Of a DNA stretch of 64,000 nucleotides, positions 52,856 through 63,256 are shown piece after piece. The stretch comes from Arthrobacter sp. CAU 1506 (GTDB taxonomy: Bacteria > Actinomycetota > Actinomycetes > Actinomycetales > Micrococcaceae). The position numbers and the translations under genes are program-made. Position 1 is the first letter of the stretch, and each line of letters begins with the position of its first letter. The stretch lies in contig NZ_SUKC01000002.1 in assembly GCF_005047635.1 (NCBI RefSeq), positions 372,001 to 436,000 of the forward strand, in the 5' to 3' direction. Below the pieces are notes generated by a model, which was not told where the DNA came from, did no database searches, and saw nothing but the letters and a program-made list of their open reading frames with translations.

Positions 52856-53695
52856 CTATCGCTTGTTCTTGCCAGTACGACGGCGACGCACAATCAGGCG
52901 GTCGCTTTCCTTGTTCGGGCGGCGGGTGCGGCCCTCGGGCTTGCCGTTCGGGTTGACCGGGTGGCGGCCACCGGAGGTCTTGCCCTCGCCACCACCGTGC
53001 GGGTGGTCGATCGGGTTCATGGCCACACCGCGGACGGTCGGGCGGACGCCCTTCCAGCGCATACGGCCGGCCTTGCCCCAGTTGATGTTCGACTGCTCGG
53101 CGTTGCCGACCTCGCCGATGGTTGCGCGGCAGCGCACATCAACGTTGCGGATTTCGCCGGAGGGCAGACGGAGCTGGCCGTACTTGCCTTCCTTGGCTAC
53201 CAGCTGCACGGAGGCACCGGCGGAGCGGGCCATCTTGGCACCGCCGCCCGGCCGCAGCTCCACAGCGTGGATCACGGTACCGACGGGGATGTTGCGCAGC
53301 GGCAGGTTGTTGCCCGGCTTGATGTCGGCGCTGGCGCCGGCCTCAACGGTGTCTCCCTGCTTCAGCTTGGCCGGGGCCAGGATGTAGCGCTTGGTGCCAT
53401 CAACGTAGTGCAGCAGTGCGATCCGCGCGGTGCGGTTCGGGTCATACTCGATGTGAGCGACCTTGGCGGGCACGCCGTCCTTGTCGTGACGACGGAAGTC
53501 GATCAGACGGTACTGACGCTTGTGTCCGCCGCCCTTGTGGCGGGTGGTGATCTTGCCGGAGTTGTTACGGCCGCCGGACTTGGTCAGCGGACGCAGCAAC
53601 GACTTTTCCGGTGTCGACCGCGTGATTTCGGCAAAGTCGGCTACGCTCGAGCCGCGACGGCCCGGTGTAGTCGGCTTGTATTTACGGATTCCCAT
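52856..53695 (-). CDS. rplB: 50S ribosomal protein L2
   Basis: Needed for subunit joining and peptidyl transferase. 279 residues: [40 protein letters not shown] and the functional loop [20 protein letters not shown] with the conserved His. 30 bases after rplW. Confidence 0.98.
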   Translation of the reverse strand: MGIRKYKPTTPGRRGSSVADFAEITRSTPEKSLLRPLTKSGGRNNSGKITTRHKGGGHKRQYRLIDFRRHDKDGVPAKVAHIEYDPNRTARIALLHYVDGTKRYILAPAKLKQGDTVEAGASADIKPGNNLPLRNIPVGTVIHAVELRPGGGAKMARSAGASVQLVAKEGKYGQLRLPSGEIRNVDVRCRATIGEVGNAEQSNINWGKAGRMRWKGVRPTVRGVAMNPIDHPHGGGEGKTSGGRHPVNPNGKPEGRTRRPNKESDRLIVRRRRTGKNKR

Positions 53696-53725
53696 AGTTC
53701 AATTCCTCGTTAAAGTGGTCTCCGC

Positions 53726-54031
53726 TTAAGAAAGCGGACCGCCGAAGATGTCGATTGTGCCTTCCTTCAGGGTGACAATGGCGCGCTTGGTGTCTTTGCG
53801 CTGTCCCCATCCGAAACGGGTGCGCTTGCGCTTCCCGGCACGGTTGATGGTGTTGATCGAGTCGACCTTGACGGAGAAGATCTTCTCCACGGCCAGCTTG
53901 ATCTCGGTCTTGTTCGAGCGCGGGTCGACCAGGAAGGTGTACTTACCTTCGTCGATCAGGCCGTAGCTCTTCTCCGAAACGACGGGAGCAAAAATCACGT
54001 CGCGGGGATCTTTAGTGGTGGTCGCGCTCAC
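53726..54031 (-). CDS. rplW: 50S ribosomal protein L23
   Basis: Docking site for trigger factor and SRP at the tunnel exit. 101 residues: [40 protein letters not shown] and [20 protein letters not shown]. It overlaps rplD by four bases. Confidence 0.98.
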   Translation of the reverse strand: MSATTTKDPRDVIFAPVVSEKSYGLIDEGKYTFLVDPRSNKTEIKLAVEKIFSVKVDSINTINRAGKRKRTRFGWGQRKDTKRAIVTLKEGTIDIFGGPLS

Positions 54032-54645
54032 TTGGCGTCCTCCTTGGCAGTTGCTTTAGCTGCGACGAACGCGTCGTAGGCGGCCTTGGTGAAGACCACG
54101 TCATCGGAAACCAGCACGTCGTAGGTGTTCAGCTGATCCACGTAGATGGTGTGAACTTCCTCGATGTTGCGCAGGCTCAGGGCCGCAACATCGTTGGCGC
54201 GCTCGATGACTACGAGCAGGTTCTTGCGTTCGGTGATGGCGCGCAGGGCCTCGGTGGCAGCCTTGGTGGACGGCTTCTCGCCGGCAACCAGGGTTTCCAG
54301 GACGTGGATGCGGCCGTTGCGTGCCCGGTCGGAGAGGGCGCCGCGCAGGGCAGCTGCCTTCATCTTCTTGGGGGTGCGCTGGCTGTAGTCGCGCGGGGTC
54401 GGGCCGTGCACCACGCCGCCGCCGGTCATGTGCGGAGCGCGGATCGAACCCTGACGGGCGCGGCCGGTGCCCTTCTGCTTGAACGGCTTGCGGCCGGCAC
54501 CGGAAACCTCGGCGCGGGTCTTGGTCTTGTGGGTTCCCTGACGGGCAGCAGCGAGCTGTGCGACGACGACCTGGTGCAGCAGCGGCACGTTGGTCTGGAC
54601 GTCGAAGATCTCTGCAGGCAGGTCAACCTTGAGCGTGTTAGCCAT
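54028..54645 (-). CDS. rplD: 50S ribosomal protein L4
   Basis: Tunnel-lining protein. 205 residues: [40 protein letters not shown] and [20 protein letters not shown], the conserved extended loop. It follows rplC by four bases. Confidence 0.98.
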   Translation of the reverse strand: MANTLKVDLPAEIFDVQTNVPLLHQVVVAQLAAARQGTHKTKTRAEVSGAGRKPFKQKGTGRARQGSIRAPHMTGGGVVHGPTPRDYSQRTPKKMKAAALRGALSDRARNGRIHVLETLVAGEKPSTKAATEALRAITERKNLLVVIERANDVAALSLRNIEEVHTIYVDQLNTYDVLVSDDVVFTKAAYDAFVAAKATAKEDAK

Positions 54646-54649
54646 TGAA

Positions 54650-55303
54650 CTAGGCTCCCTTCACAGCGGAACGGACGAGAACGACCGAGCCGCGAGCACC
54701 GGGAACGGCACCCTTGATCAAGAGCAGCGAGTTCTCAGTGTCCACAGCGTGAACGGTCAGGTTCAGCGTGGTCTGTTGGGCGGCGCCCATGCGGCCGGCC
54801 ATGCGCTGGCCACGGAAAACGCGGCCCGGAGTGGACGCGCCACCGATGGAGCCGGGCTTGCGGTGGTTTTTGTGCGCGCCGTGCGAGGCGCTCACACCGG
54901 CGAAGCCGTGACGCTTCATAACACCGGCGAAGCCCTTGCCCTTGGTGGTTCCGACAACGTCGACCTTCTGGCCGGCTTCGAACAGCTCCACGGAGAGTTC
55001 CTGGCCCAGCTCGTAAGAGTCGGCATCGGAGGTGCGCAGCTCGACCACGTGCCGGCGCGGAGTAACTCCGGCCTTCTCGAAGTGGCCGGCCAGCGGCTTG
55101 GTCACCTTGCGCGGGTCGATCTGGCCGAAGCCGATCTGAACGGCGGTGTAGCCGTCGACGTCCGCAGAGCGCAGCTGGGTGATGACGTTGGAGTCAGCCT
55201 TGACGACGGTGACCGGGATGAGCCGATTGTCAGCGTCCCAGACCTGGGTCATGCCGAGCTTGGTGCCCAGCAGGCCTTTTACTTGGCGTGTAGTGGTAGA
55301 CAT
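54650..55303 (-). CDS. rplC: 50S ribosomal protein L3
   Basis: 217 residues. [20 protein letters not shown] opens the fold; [20 protein letters not shown] and [20 protein letters not shown] are the conserved L3 loops. ATG at 55303 ([10 protein letters not shown]) is used; an upstream in-frame ATG adds only four residues. Confidence 0.98.
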   Translation of the reverse strand: MSTTTRQVKGLLGTKLGMTQVWDADNRLIPVTVVKADSNVITQLRSADVDGYTAVQIGFGQIDPRKVTKPLAGHFEKAGVTPRRHVVELRTSDADSYELGQELSVELFEAGQKVDVVGTTKGKGFAGVMKRHGFAGVSASHGAHKNHRKPGSIGGASTPGRVFRGQRMAGRMGAAQQTTLNLTVHAVDTENSLLLIKGAVPGARGSVVLVRSAVKGA

Positions 55304-55319
55304 ATTAATCCGCACTCCC

Positions 55320-55628
55320 CTACAGCTTGATTTCGATGTTCACGTCCGCCGGCAGGTCGAGACGCATCAGCGAATCGACGGCCTTCGGCGTGGGATCGAT
55401 AATGTCGATCAGCCGCTTGTGGGTGCGCATTTCAAAGTGCTCCCGGCTGTCCTTGTACTTGTGCGGCGACCGGATAACGCAGTACACGTTCTTCTCGGTG
55501 GGCAGCGGCACGGGGCCGACTACCGTTGCGCCTGCACGCGTGACCGTCTCAACGATCTTCCGTGCTGAAACATCAATGACCTCATGGTCATATGACTTCA
55601 GACGGATGCGGATTTTCTGTCCCGCCAT
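55320..55628 (-). CDS. rpsJ: 30S ribosomal protein S10
   Basis: First gene of the S10 operon; also NusE in transcription antitermination. 102 residues: [40 protein letters not shown] and [23 protein letters not shown] at 55628 gives the standard start; the long frame upstream is untranslated leader. Confidence 0.98.
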
Positions 55629-55915
55629 GGCGTCTCCGCTCTCTTTCTCAGTGCTGCTCTGTGGACTTTCTTCCTGTGCGCCCCGACGGCCGCAACTCCG
55701 GCGTGCCTGGCGCTCCTCCGGCAGACTGAATCCGGATGAATCCGGGTTCCTCACCCTGCTGAGGCTCCGACCCCCGCGGTCGGGCGTGTCGCGAACATTC
55801 TGCGCACTCCGCCCGCTCAAAATGGAGGGTGGGTTATATTTGGGCTTTCAGGCCAGTGGAGCCTGACCCTGCCCCGGGCATTATCCCGGGCGGGACACGG
55901 CTTCGCACATAGACA

Positions 55916-55931
55916 TGCAAAAGCGCTTGAA
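55916..55931 (+). promoter_or_regulatory. LacI-family operator candidate
   Basis: GCAAAAGCGCTTGAAC contains the perfect 8-bp palindrome AAGCGCTT, whose AGCGCT centre matches LacI/CebR-family operators that control glucosidase genes in Actinobacteria. It lies about 280 bases before the GH1 start codon, so a distal promoter or another target is possible. Confidence 0.45.
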
Positions 55932-56092
55932 CAACTCGTCTAGTGTGTCAGACTTTGGCCGCGATTGCGAATTGACGCCTGCGCACCCGATGGCGGCCCG
56001 GCTAATGCGGCGCTATGGCGCGCACCGGCTCCCGGTGCAATGCTGGTGCCTAACCGCCCTGGTGGGACCAGATGCCCTGCAGCGGTACCTTC

Positions 56093-56173
56093 GTTGCAGC
56101 ATCCGTGGGCTGCAACGGAACTCTGTAGCAGCTTACCGTGTTGCAGCTCGGTTGCAGCTCACCTTGTTGCAGC
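56093..56173. repeat. Cluster of GTTGCAGC sites upstream of the GH1 gene
   Basis: GTTGCAGC occurs at 56093, 56140, 56151 and 56166 and inverted (GCTGCAAC) at 56109-56116. The first and the inverted copy make a perfect inverted repeat with an 8-base spacer (56093-56116). The cluster ends 32 bases before the start codon, a likely operator region. Confidence 0.75.
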
Positions 56174-56205
56174 GGAATCTATGTCTAACGGGAGGACAGT
56201 CGCGA

Positions 56206-57738
56206 ATGACACTGAACAGCGAGCATCTGGCGGCCTCGATCCCGTCCGATTTCACCGTGGGAGTGGCGACCGCGGCGTTCCAGATCGAGGGTGCCGTGGC
56301 CGAAGACGGCCGCGGACCGTCCGGCTGGGACGCCTTCACCCATGAGCCGGGCCGAGTCGCCGGCGGCGCCACGGCAGACACCGCCTGCGACCACTATCAC
56401 CGGATGCCGCAAGACGTGGAACTGCTGGCCGAGCTTGGGGCGGACTCGTACCGCTTTTCGCTGTCCTGGCCGCGGATCCAGCCCGGTGGCCGGGGACCGG
56501 TCAACCAGCGGGGCATCGACTTCTACGACCGGCTACTCGACGAGTTGCTGTCACGGGGCATCTCCCCCATGTGCACGCTCTATCACTGGGACACGCCCCT
56601 GCCGCTGGAGCATGCCGGAGGCTGGCTGAACCGGGACACCGCCTACCGGTTGGCGGACTTTGCCGCCATTGCCGCGGAAAAGTTCGGCGACCGGGTGGAG
56701 CGCTGGGTGACCATTAACGAGCCGACCACCGTCACTCTCAACGGCTACGGCCTGGGTGTCCATGCGCCGGGCCACGCCGGACTGTTCGATGCCTTGCCCG
56801 CGGCGCACCATCTTCTCCTGGCGCACGGGCTCAGCCTCTCGGCGCTGCGGGCCGGCGGTATCGCGGGCGAGGCCGGCATTACCAACGTCTACTCCCCCGT
56901 GGTCGGAGCAAAGGACGGACTGGCCAATGCTGTGCTGGTCGAATTGTTCGATGTGCTGCACAACAAGATGTTCTCCGATCCGGTGCTGCTGGGCCGCTAT
57001 CCAGACTTCAATCCCATGCTGAAGCCGTTCCTGCAGTACCTGCGGGAAATCCCGGACGAAGACCTGGCCATCATGAGCCAACCGCTGGACTTCTACGGGC
57101 TGAACTACTACTTCCCCACGCGGATCGGCATCGGCCCTGGTCCCTCAACGGGGCCGGACGCGATCCCGGACGGGCTGCCGGAGCCGCTGCTGGAGCAGGG
57201 CGCCGAGTTGCCGTTCCACCTGGCCGGCTGGCCCGGCTATCCGAGAACCGAGTTCGGCTGGCCGGTGGCTCCGGACTACCTGCCCGTGGCCCTGGCCGAG
57301 ATGGCCGAACGCTATCCGGACCTGCCGCCGGTCTACATCACCGAGGGCGGCGCCAGTTTCAAGGATGTGGTGGTGCCTGATGCACTGACCCACGAACCGT
57401 CGGTGGCCGACGTGCGGCGGGTGGACTATCTGGCCCGGCACCTTGAAGCCGCCCTGTCCGCCACGGCACCCGGCGGGCCGGCCGCGGGCATCGACCTGCG
57501 CGGTTATTACGTCTGGACTTTCATGGACAACTTCGAATGGGCGGCCGGCTACAGCCAGCGGTTCGGGCTGGTCTACGTGGACTTCGCCACCCAGCATCGG
57601 GTCCGCAAGTCCTCGTTCCATTGGCTTAAGGACCTCATGGAGCGCCGCCGTCGTGATTCAGGTACCCGCGGCGCCGCAGCGCCGGGGCATACCGCGGCGG
57701 ACAGCGCCGCCGTCCAGAACGCACGGCCGCAGGCCTGA
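56206..57738 (+). CDS. GH1 family beta-glucosidase
   Basis: Retaining glycoside hydrolase that releases glucose (or related sugars) from beta-glucosides. The N-terminal GH1 signature is FTVGVATAAFQIEGAVAEDG. The acid/base Glu172 lies in RWVTINEPTTVTLNGYGLG and the nucleophile Glu380 in PPVYITEGGASF, where most members have ITENG. Further family motifs are YRFSLSWPRIQPGG and DFYGLNYYFPTRIG. ATG at 56206 follows GGGAGGAC. 510 residues including a 30-residue Ala-rich tail. No signal peptide, so it is cytoplasmic. It is divergent from rpsJ. Confidence 0.95.
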   Translation: MTLNSEHLAASIPSDFTVGVATAAFQIEGAVAEDGRGPSGWDAFTHEPGRVAGGATADTACDHYHRMPQDVELLAELGADSYRFSLSWPRIQPGGRGPVNQRGIDFYDRLLDELLSRGISPMCTLYHWDTPLPLEHAGGWLNRDTAYRLADFAAIAAEKFGDRVERWVTINEPTTVTLNGYGLGVHAPGHAGLFDALPAAHHLLLAHGLSLSALRAGGIAGEAGITNVYSPVVGAKDGLANAVLVELFDVLHNKMFSDPVLLGRYPDFNPMLKPFLQYLREIPDEDLAIMSQPLDFYGLNYYFPTRIGIGPGPSTGPDAIPDGLPEPLLEQGAELPFHLAGWPGYPRTEFGWPVAPDYLPVALAEMAERYPDLPPVYITEGGASFKDVVVPDALTHEPSVADVRRVDYLARHLEAALSATAPGGPAAGIDLRGYYVWTFMDNFEWAAGYSQRFGLVYVDFATQHRVRKSSFHWLKDLMERRRRDSGTRGAAAPGHTAADSAAVQNARPQA

Positions 57739-57743
57739 AGCTG

Positions 57744-57881
57744 CTACTGTTTGCCGTCGTTCGCCCGCCGGACGCGGCGCACACGTTCCAGTTCATGGCG
57801 GAAATACCGCCTGCCCCAAAACACTGCCCCGACCACTGCGGCGATCAGGCCGATAATGATCCACACAAGGAGCCATTCCAT
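57744..57881 (-). CDS. Small single-span membrane protein, unknown function
   Basis: 45 residues: MEWLLVWIIIGLIAAVVGAV is one membrane helix, then a strongly basic cytoplasmic tail (RRYFRHELERVRRVRRANDG). ATG at 57881 places the helix at the N-terminus; an upstream start would add 18 polar residues. It lies convergent to the GH1 gene, five bases from its stop. No family recognised; coding status is moderately supported by the clear helix-plus-basic-tail pattern. Confidence 0.55.
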   Translation of the reverse strand: MEWLLVWIIIGLIAAVVGAVFWGRRYFRHELERVRRVRRANDGKQ

Positions 57882-57999
57882 GGTTCCGATCCTAGTGGTA
57901 GAGCCGGAAACTTCGTTGCGTTTCACCGGTTCCAAGGGCGGCGCGCAGGTCTATTCTGGGAAATGTCCACCGCAGATGCTCCCAGGAGGCTGAAATACC

Positions 58000-58380
58000 A
58001 TGCTCAGCACCACCACCATGACGACGGTCCTGCCCGTGAAGGACATGGACCGGGCGCGCGCGTTCTACCAGGACTCCCTCGGCTTGAAGCCCGCGGGCTC
58101 CAATGGGGACGATTCGTTCATGTTTTCCAGCGGCGGGTCCAACGCCGTGGAACTCATCGTTCGGCCGGAGGCCGATACCTCGGACCACACCTCGGTCAGT
58201 TTTGAAGTGGCTGATCTTGAATCCGAGATGTCCGACCTGGCTGGCAAGGGCATTGAATTCGCCGACTACGACCTGCCGGGCCTGAAGACCGAGAACCACA
58301 TCGCTGTCAGTGAGCACCAGCGCTGCGCGTGGTTCCCGGATACCGAAGGCAACATCCTCTGCCTGCACCAGAACATCTGA
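58000..58380 (+). CDS. VOC (glyoxalase/bleomycin resistance) superfamily protein
   Basis: 126 residues with a paired beta-alpha-beta-beta-beta fold: VLPVKDMDRARAFYQDSLGL then NAVELIVRPEADTSDHTSVS for the first half, FEVADLESEMSDLAGKGIEF and WFPDTEGNILCLHQNI for the second. The Glu in each EL/EGN position could bind metal as in the family. The substrate cannot be told from the sequence. An AGGAGG ribosome-binding site precedes the ATG. Confidence 0.88.
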   Translation: MLSTTTMTTVLPVKDMDRARAFYQDSLGLKPAGSNGDDSFMFSSGGSNAVELIVRPEADTSDHTSVSFEVADLESEMSDLAGKGIEFADYDLPGLKTENHIAVSEHQRCAWFPDTEGNILCLHQNI

Positions 58381-58446
58381 CCTGCTGGAGACTGATCCCT
58401 GCCGGCAGCGGCAGGCTGCATCGAACGCCGTAAACGGTATTAAAAG

Positions 58447-58484
58447 GAGAACCCCCGCCGTCGTGAGACGGCAGGGGTTCTCCT
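58447..58484 (-). terminator. Intrinsic terminator after tuf
   Basis: Arms GGAGAACCCC (58447-58456) and GGGGTTCTCC (58475-58484) enclose a second stem GCCGTC-GTGA-GACGGC. On the minus strand it is followed by TTTTAATACC. A textbook terminator 38 bases after tuf; the A-run side may also stop the VOC gene transcript. Confidence 0.85.
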
Positions 58485-58521
58485 GATTCTGGCCGGATTC
58501 CTCCGGTCAGCAGATCACAAG

Positions 58522-59712
58522 TTACTTGGTGATCTTGGTGACGCGGCCCGAACCAACGGTGCGGCCGCCTTCACGGATAGCGAAGCCGAGGCCCTCTTCC
58601 ATAGCGATCGGCTGGATGAGCTCAACGGTCATCTCAGTGTTGTCGCCCGGCATGACCATTTCGGTGCCTTCCGGCAGCGTGATAACGCCGGTCACGTCGG
58701 TGGTGCGGAAGTAGAACTGCGGACGGTAGTTCGAGTAGAACGGGTTGTGGCGGCCGCCTTCATCCTTGGACAGGATGTAGACGTTGGCCTCGAAGTCGGT
58801 GTGCGGGGTGATCGAACCCGGCTTCACGATAACCTGGCCGCGCTCCACGTCTTCGCGCTTGATACCGCGCAGCAGCAGACCACAGTTCTCGCCTGCCCAT
58901 GCTTCGTCGAGCTGCTTGTGGAACATCTCGATACCGGTAACGGTGGTCTTCTGGACCGGGCGGATGCCGACGATCTCGACCTCGGAGTTGATGGCGAGGG
59001 TACCGCGCTCGGCGCGGCCGGTCACCACGGTGCCGCGACCGGTGATGGTGAAGACGTCTTCAACCGGCATCAGGAACGGCTTGTCCTTGTCGCGGATCGG
59101 GTCCGGAATGTACTCGTCAACGGCGTCCATCAGGTCCTCAACGGACTTGACCCACTGGGCGTCGCCTTCCAGGGCCTTCAGGCCGGAAGTGCGGATGACC
59201 GGTGCGTTGTCGCCATCGAATTCCTGCGAGCTGAGCAGCTCACGGACTTCCATCTCGACCAGGTCGAGCAGTTCCTCGTCCTCAACCATGTCCGACTTGT
59301 TCAGGGCCACCAGCAGCGTCGGAACGCCAACCTGGCGGGCCAGCAGAACGTGCTCGCGGGTCTGGGCCATCGGGCCGTCAGTCGCGGCAACCACCAGGAT
59401 TGCGCCGTCCATCTGGGCGGCACCGGTGATCATGTTCTTGATGTAGTCAGCGTGGCCGGGGGCGTCCACGTGTGCGTAGTGGCGCTTCTCGGTCTGGTAC
59501 TCGACGTGCGAGATGTTGATGGTGATACCGCGCTGGCGCTCTTCCGGGGCAGAGTCGATAGCTGCGAAGTCACGCTGCTCGTTGAGATCGGGGTACTTGT
59601 CAGCAAGCACCTTGGAAATGGCAGCGGTCAACGTGGTCTTACCGTGGTCAACGTGACCGATGGTGCCGATGTTGACGTGCGGCTTAGTCCGCTCGAACTT
59701 TGCCTTCGCCAC
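58522..59712 (-). CDS. tuf: Elongation factor Tu
   Basis: GTPase that brings aminoacyl-tRNA to the ribosome. 396 residues. G1 [10 protein letters not shown], switch region [21 protein letters not shown]3 [21 protein letters not shown]4 [20 protein letters not shown] and the C-terminal barrel [20 protein letters not shown]. It is the last gene of the str operon. The 241-base gap to fusA has a GC hairpin near 59872-59905 and no gene. Confidence 0.98.
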   Translation of the reverse strand: MAKAKFERTKPHVNIGTIGHVDHGKTTLTAAISKVLADKYPDLNEQRDFAAIDSAPEERQRGITINISHVEYQTEKRHYAHVDAPGHADYIKNMITGAAQMDGAILVVAATDGPMAQTREHVLLARQVGVPTLLVALNKSDMVEDEELLDLVEMEVRELLSSQEFDGDNAPVIRTSGLKALEGDAQWVKSVEDLMDAVDEYIPDPIRDKDKPFLMPVEDVFTITGRGTVVTGRAERGTLAINSEVEIVGIRPVQKTTVTGIEMFHKQLDEAWAGENCGLLLRGIKREDVERGQVIVKPGSITPHTDFEANVYILSKDEGGRHNPFYSNYRPQFYFRTTDVTGVITLPEGTEMVMPGDNTEMTVELIQPIAMEEGLGFAIREGGRTVGSGRVTKITK

Positions 59713-59953
59713 GGGTTCCTCCTAGAACGTTTTGAGAAGAATTGCTCTCCGGACGCGATTGTCACGGCCGAAACTTGAACAAGTCTACTTCGGGCTTTTG
59801 TATTTGGTGAAATTACTGGTTCCGTCAGGTACCGGCAAAAGGATTGCGCGGTTCCCTCCGAGGGGTTGTGCCGGCGGCCGGCTGCAATGCTGTGGCCGGC
59901 CGCTGGCACGGGGCGTGCCGGGTCCTTACGGATAAGGACCCGCCACCATGGTT

Positions 59954-62068
59954 TTACTCGCCGCGCGTCTTCTGGATGATCTCGTCGGCAACAGCCTTCG
60001 GGACCTCAGAGTAGCTTTCGAACTGCATCGAGTACACCGCACGGCCCTGCGTCTTGGAACGCAGGTCGCCGATGTAACCGAACATCTCGGAAAGCGGAAC
60101 GTTAGCGCGCACAACCTTCACGCCACTAGCGTCCTCCATGGACTGGATCTGTCCACGGCGGGAGTTCAGGTCGCCGATCACGTCGCCCATGTATTCCTCA
60201 GGGGTACGTACTTCGACGGCCATCAGCGGCTCGAGCAGGACCGGGTTGGCGCGGCGTGCGCCTTCCTTGAAGACCTGGGAACCAGCGATCTTGAAGGCCA
60301 TTTCCGAAGAGTCGACGTCGTGGTATGCGCCGTCGAGCAGGATGGCCTTGACGCCGACCAGCGGGTAGCCGGCCAGCACGCCGAGCTGCATGGCATCCTG
60401 GATGCCAGCGTCGACCGAGGGGATGTATTCGCGCGGAATACGGCCACCGGTGACCTTGTTCTCGAACTCGTAGAAGGTGCCGTCGGAGGTGTCCAGCGGT
60501 TCGAAGGAAACCTGGACCTTCGCGAACTGGCCGGATCCACCCGTCTGCTTCTTGTGGGTGAAGTCGACCTTCTCGACAGCCTTCTTGATGGTTTCGCGGT
60601 AGGCAACCTGGGGCTTGCCCACGTTGGCCTCGACCTTGAATTCGCGGCGCATGCGGTCCACCAGGATATCCAGGTGCAGCTCGCCCATGCCGCCGATTTC
60701 GGTCTGCCCGGTCTCTTCGTTCAGCGAAACGGTGAACGTCGGGTCCTCGGCGGACAGCTTCTGGATGGCCGTGGAGAGCTTCTCCTGGTCGCCCTTGGTC
60801 TTCGGCTCGATGGCCACGAAGATCACCGGCTCCGGGAAGGACATGGATTCGAGGACGATCGGGGCCTCGACGGCAGACAGGGTGTCGCCGGTGGTGGTGT
60901 CCTTCAGGCCGATCACCGCGTAGATGTGGCCTGCATGCACCTCATCCACCGGGTTTTCCTTGTTGGCGTGCATCTGGAAGAGCTTTCCGATGCGTTCCTT
61001 CTTGCCCTTCGTGGTGTTCAGCAGCTGCGCACCGGAGGTGGCCTTGCCGGAGTACACGCGGATGAAGGTCAGCTGGCCGAAGAACGGGTGCGCCGCAATC
61101 TTGAACGCCAGGGCGGAGAACGGCTCGTCCTCGCTCGGCTTGCGGGTCAGTTCAACTTCTTCGTTCTTCGGATCGTGACCGATCATCGACGGAACGTCCA
61201 CCGGGGAGGGCAGGTAGTCGATGACGGCGTCCAGCATCGGCTGCACGCCGCGGTTCTTGAACGCGGAGCCACAGAAGACCGGGTAGATCTCCGAGTTGAC
61301 GACCATCTTGCGGATGCCCGCCTTCAGCTCGTCGATCGAGATCTCTTCGCCTTCGAGGTACTTCTCCATGAGTTCGTCCGAGGACTCGGAAACAGTCTCA
61401 ACGAGCTGCGCGCGGTATTCCTCGGCCTTGGCCTGCAGGTCGGCGGGGATCTCCCGCGTCTCGTAGGCAGCACCCATGGTGACGTCGCCCTTGGCGTCGC
61501 CTTCCCATACCAATGCCTTCATGGTCATCAGGTCCACGACACCAATGAAGTCGTTCTCGGAGCCGATCGGCAGCTGCATGACCAGCGGCTTGGCACCGAG
61601 GCGCTTGATGATGGTGTCCACCGTGAAGTAGAAGTCAGCGCCGAGCTTGTCCATCTTGTTGACGAAGCAGATGCGTGGAACTTCGTACTTGTCGGCCTGG
61701 CGCCATACAGTCTCCGACTGCGGCTCCACACCTTCCTTGCCATCGAAGACAGCGACGGCACCGTCGAGGACGCGCAGCGAACGCTCAACCTCCACAGTGA
61801 AGTCCACGTGGCCCGGGGTGTCGATGATGTTGATCTGGTTCTGGTTCCAGAAGCAGGTCACCGCGGCGGAGGTGATGGTGATGCCGCGTTCCTTTTCCTG
61901 TTCCATCCAGTCAGTGGTCGACGCACCGTCGTGAGTTTCGCCGAGCTTGTGGTTCACACCCGTGTAGAACAGGATGCGTTCGGTAGTGGTGGTCTTGCCG
62001 GCATCGATGTGGGCCATGATGCCGATATTGCGGACCTTCGTGAGGTCGGTTAGCACGTCCAGTGCCAC
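59954..62068 (-). CDS. fusA: Elongation factor G
   Basis: Translocase GTPase. 704 residues, five domains. G1 [41 protein letters not shown]3 [21 protein letters not shown]4 [12 protein letters not shown], and domain IV/V motifs [20 protein letters not shown] and [20 protein letters not shown]. It lies 65 bases after rpsG. Confidence 0.98.
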   Translation of the reverse strand: MALDVLTDLTKVRNIGIMAHIDAGKTTTTERILFYTGVNHKLGETHDGASTTDWMEQEKERGITITSAAVTCFWNQNQINIIDTPGHVDFTVEVERSLRVLDGAVAVFDGKEGVEPQSETVWRQADKYEVPRICFVNKMDKLGADFYFTVDTIIKRLGAKPLVMQLPIGSENDFIGVVDLMTMKALVWEGDAKGDVTMGAAYETREIPADLQAKAEEYRAQLVETVSESSDELMEKYLEGEEISIDELKAGIRKMVVNSEIYPVFCGSAFKNRGVQPMLDAVIDYLPSPVDVPSMIGHDPKNEEVELTRKPSEDEPFSALAFKIAAHPFFGQLTFIRVYSGKATSGAQLLNTTKGKKERIGKLFQMHANKENPVDEVHAGHIYAVIGLKDTTTGDTLSAVEAPIVLESMSFPEPVIFVAIEPKTKGDQEKLSTAIQKLSAEDPTFTVSLNEETGQTEIGGMGELHLDILVDRMRREFKVEANVGKPQVAYRETIKKAVEKVDFTHKKQTGGSGQFAKVQVSFEPLDTSDGTFYEFENKVTGGRIPREYIPSVDAGIQDAMQLGVLAGYPLVGVKAILLDGAYHDVDSSEMAFKIAGSQVFKEGARRANPVLLEPLMAVEVRTPEEYMGDVIGDLNSRRGQIQSMEDASGVKVVRANVPLSEMFGYIGDLRSKTQGRAVYSMQFESYSEVPKAVADEIIQKTRGE

Positions 62069-62133
62069 AATGTCTCCCTTTGTAGGTGAGGGGTACGACG
62101 ACGGCGGTTAGCGCCGCCGTCGTACCGGCTCTT

Positions 62134-62604
62134 TTACCAGCGGTAGTGGGCGAAGGCCTTGTTGGACTCAGCCATCTTGTGGGTGTCTTCGCGACGCTTC
62201 ACAGCGGCACCGAGACCGTTCGACGCATCCAGAATCTCGTTCATGAGACGCTCGGTCATCGTCTTCTCGCGGCGGGCCTTGGAGTAGCCGACCAGCCAGC
62301 GCAGGGCCAGAGCCGTGGCACGGCCCGGCTTGACCTCAACCGGAACCTGGTAGGTGGCGCCACCGACGCGGCGGGACCGGACCTCCAGGGTCGGGCGGAC
62401 GTTGTCCATGGCCTTCTTCAAGGCGGCAACAGGGTCGCCACCCGACTTGGCCTTCACACCTTCGAGGGCACCGTAAACGATGCGCTCTGCGGTGGACTTC
62501 TTGCCGTCGACGAGAACCTTGTTGATCAGCTGGGTGACCAGCGGGGAACCGTGGACGGGATCTACGACTAGCGGCCGCTTGGGGGCCGGACCCTTGCGGG
62601 GCAT
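62134..62604 (-). CDS. rpsG: 30S ribosomal protein S7
   Basis: 156 residues with [40 protein letters not shown] and the end [13 protein letters not shown]. The ATG at 62604, one base after the rpsL stop, gives the standard start; the long upstream frame overlaps rpsL. Confidence 0.98.
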   Translation of the reverse strand: MPRKGPAPKRPLVVDPVHGSPLVTQLINKVLVDGKKSTAERIVYGALEGVKAKSGGDPVAALKKAMDNVRPTLEVRSRRVGGATYQVPVEVKPGRATALALRWLVGYSKARREKTMTERLMNEILDASNGLGAAVKRREDTHKMAESNKAFAHYRW

Positions 62605-62605
62605 A

Positions 62606-62980
62606 TTACTTCTTCTCCATCTTCGCGCCGTAGCGGCTGCGAGCCTGCTTGCGGTTCTTGACACCCTGGGTGTCAAGTGCGCCGCGGACGATCTTGTAGC
62701 GGACACCCGGCAGGTCCTTCACACGACCGCCGCGCACCAGCACGATGGAGTGTTCCTGCAGGTTGTGGCCCACACCGGGGATGTAGGCAGTTACTTCGAC
62801 GCCGCCGGCGAGCTTGACACGGGCTACCTTGCGGAGCGCGGAGTTCGGCTTCTTCGGGGTGGTGGTGTAAACGCGGGTGCAAACGCCGCGCTTCATCGGG
62901 CTGCCCTTAAGGGCAGGCGCCTTGGTCTTATTGACCTTAGGTGAGCGGCCCTTGCGGACCAGCTGGTTAATCGTAGGCAC
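62606..62980 (-). CDS. rpsL: 30S ribosomal protein S12
   Basis: Decoding-centre protein, first gene of the str operon. 124 residues: [40 protein letters not shown] and [20 protein letters not shown]. Lys43 and Lys88, positions where changes give streptomycin resistance, are the sensitive-type lysines. The start is GTG at 62980 (gga-rich leader upstream). The promoter should lie in 62981-63256, a gap with no gene. Confidence 0.98.
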   Translation of the reverse strand: MPTINQLVRKGRSPKVNKTKAPALKGSPMKRGVCTRVYTTTPKKPNSALRKVARVKLAGGVEVTAYIPGVGHNLQEHSIVLVRGGRVKDLPGVRYKIVRGALDTQGVKNRKQARSRYGAKMEKK

Positions 62981-63256
62981 TTTCGTGTTCTCCGTTTTTC
63001 TTGGGCTTTGCCCCGCCTCACATGCAGGGCCAGGCACTGTCGGTCGTCTTCGCACCCGCTGCCGAATCGAAGCGACCGTAGGCGTGCAAAAGTGTGGCAT
63101 CCTCCGCGCAAGAACCCCGCGGACCGGAAACAGGCCCCGCTCCGGTTTGATCCGGAACGGCCTTCATCCACTGCCACACAAAACAATCGAAGAAAAGTCT
63201 ATCAGACAATCGCGGCTCCGGCGGACGCCGTCGAACAGGGGCCGCCTGCACCGCGC

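Larger units (their letters stand above)
55629..56205. other. Divergent control region between rpsJ and the GH1 gene
   Basis: 577 bases without a supported gene. The left half (to about 55860) is the rpsJ leader; the minus strand has TATAAC (55833-55838) as a possible -10 box about 205 bases before rpsJ. The right half serves the plus-strand GH1 gene and carries a LacI-type palindrome and a cluster of GTTGCAGC repeats, listed separately. Plus-strand frames starting at 55915 merely extend the GH1 frame upstream. Confidence 0.6.

Noticed and set aside
55915-56205. Upstream extension of the GH1 frame by 97 codons
   Set aside because: The GH1 fold starts near the ATG at 56206, which has a good ribosome-binding site; the extension covers the operator repeats.
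59948-62053. Plus-strand frame of 701 codons
   Set aside because: Exact antisense shadow of fusA, with the composition expected from its codon bias.
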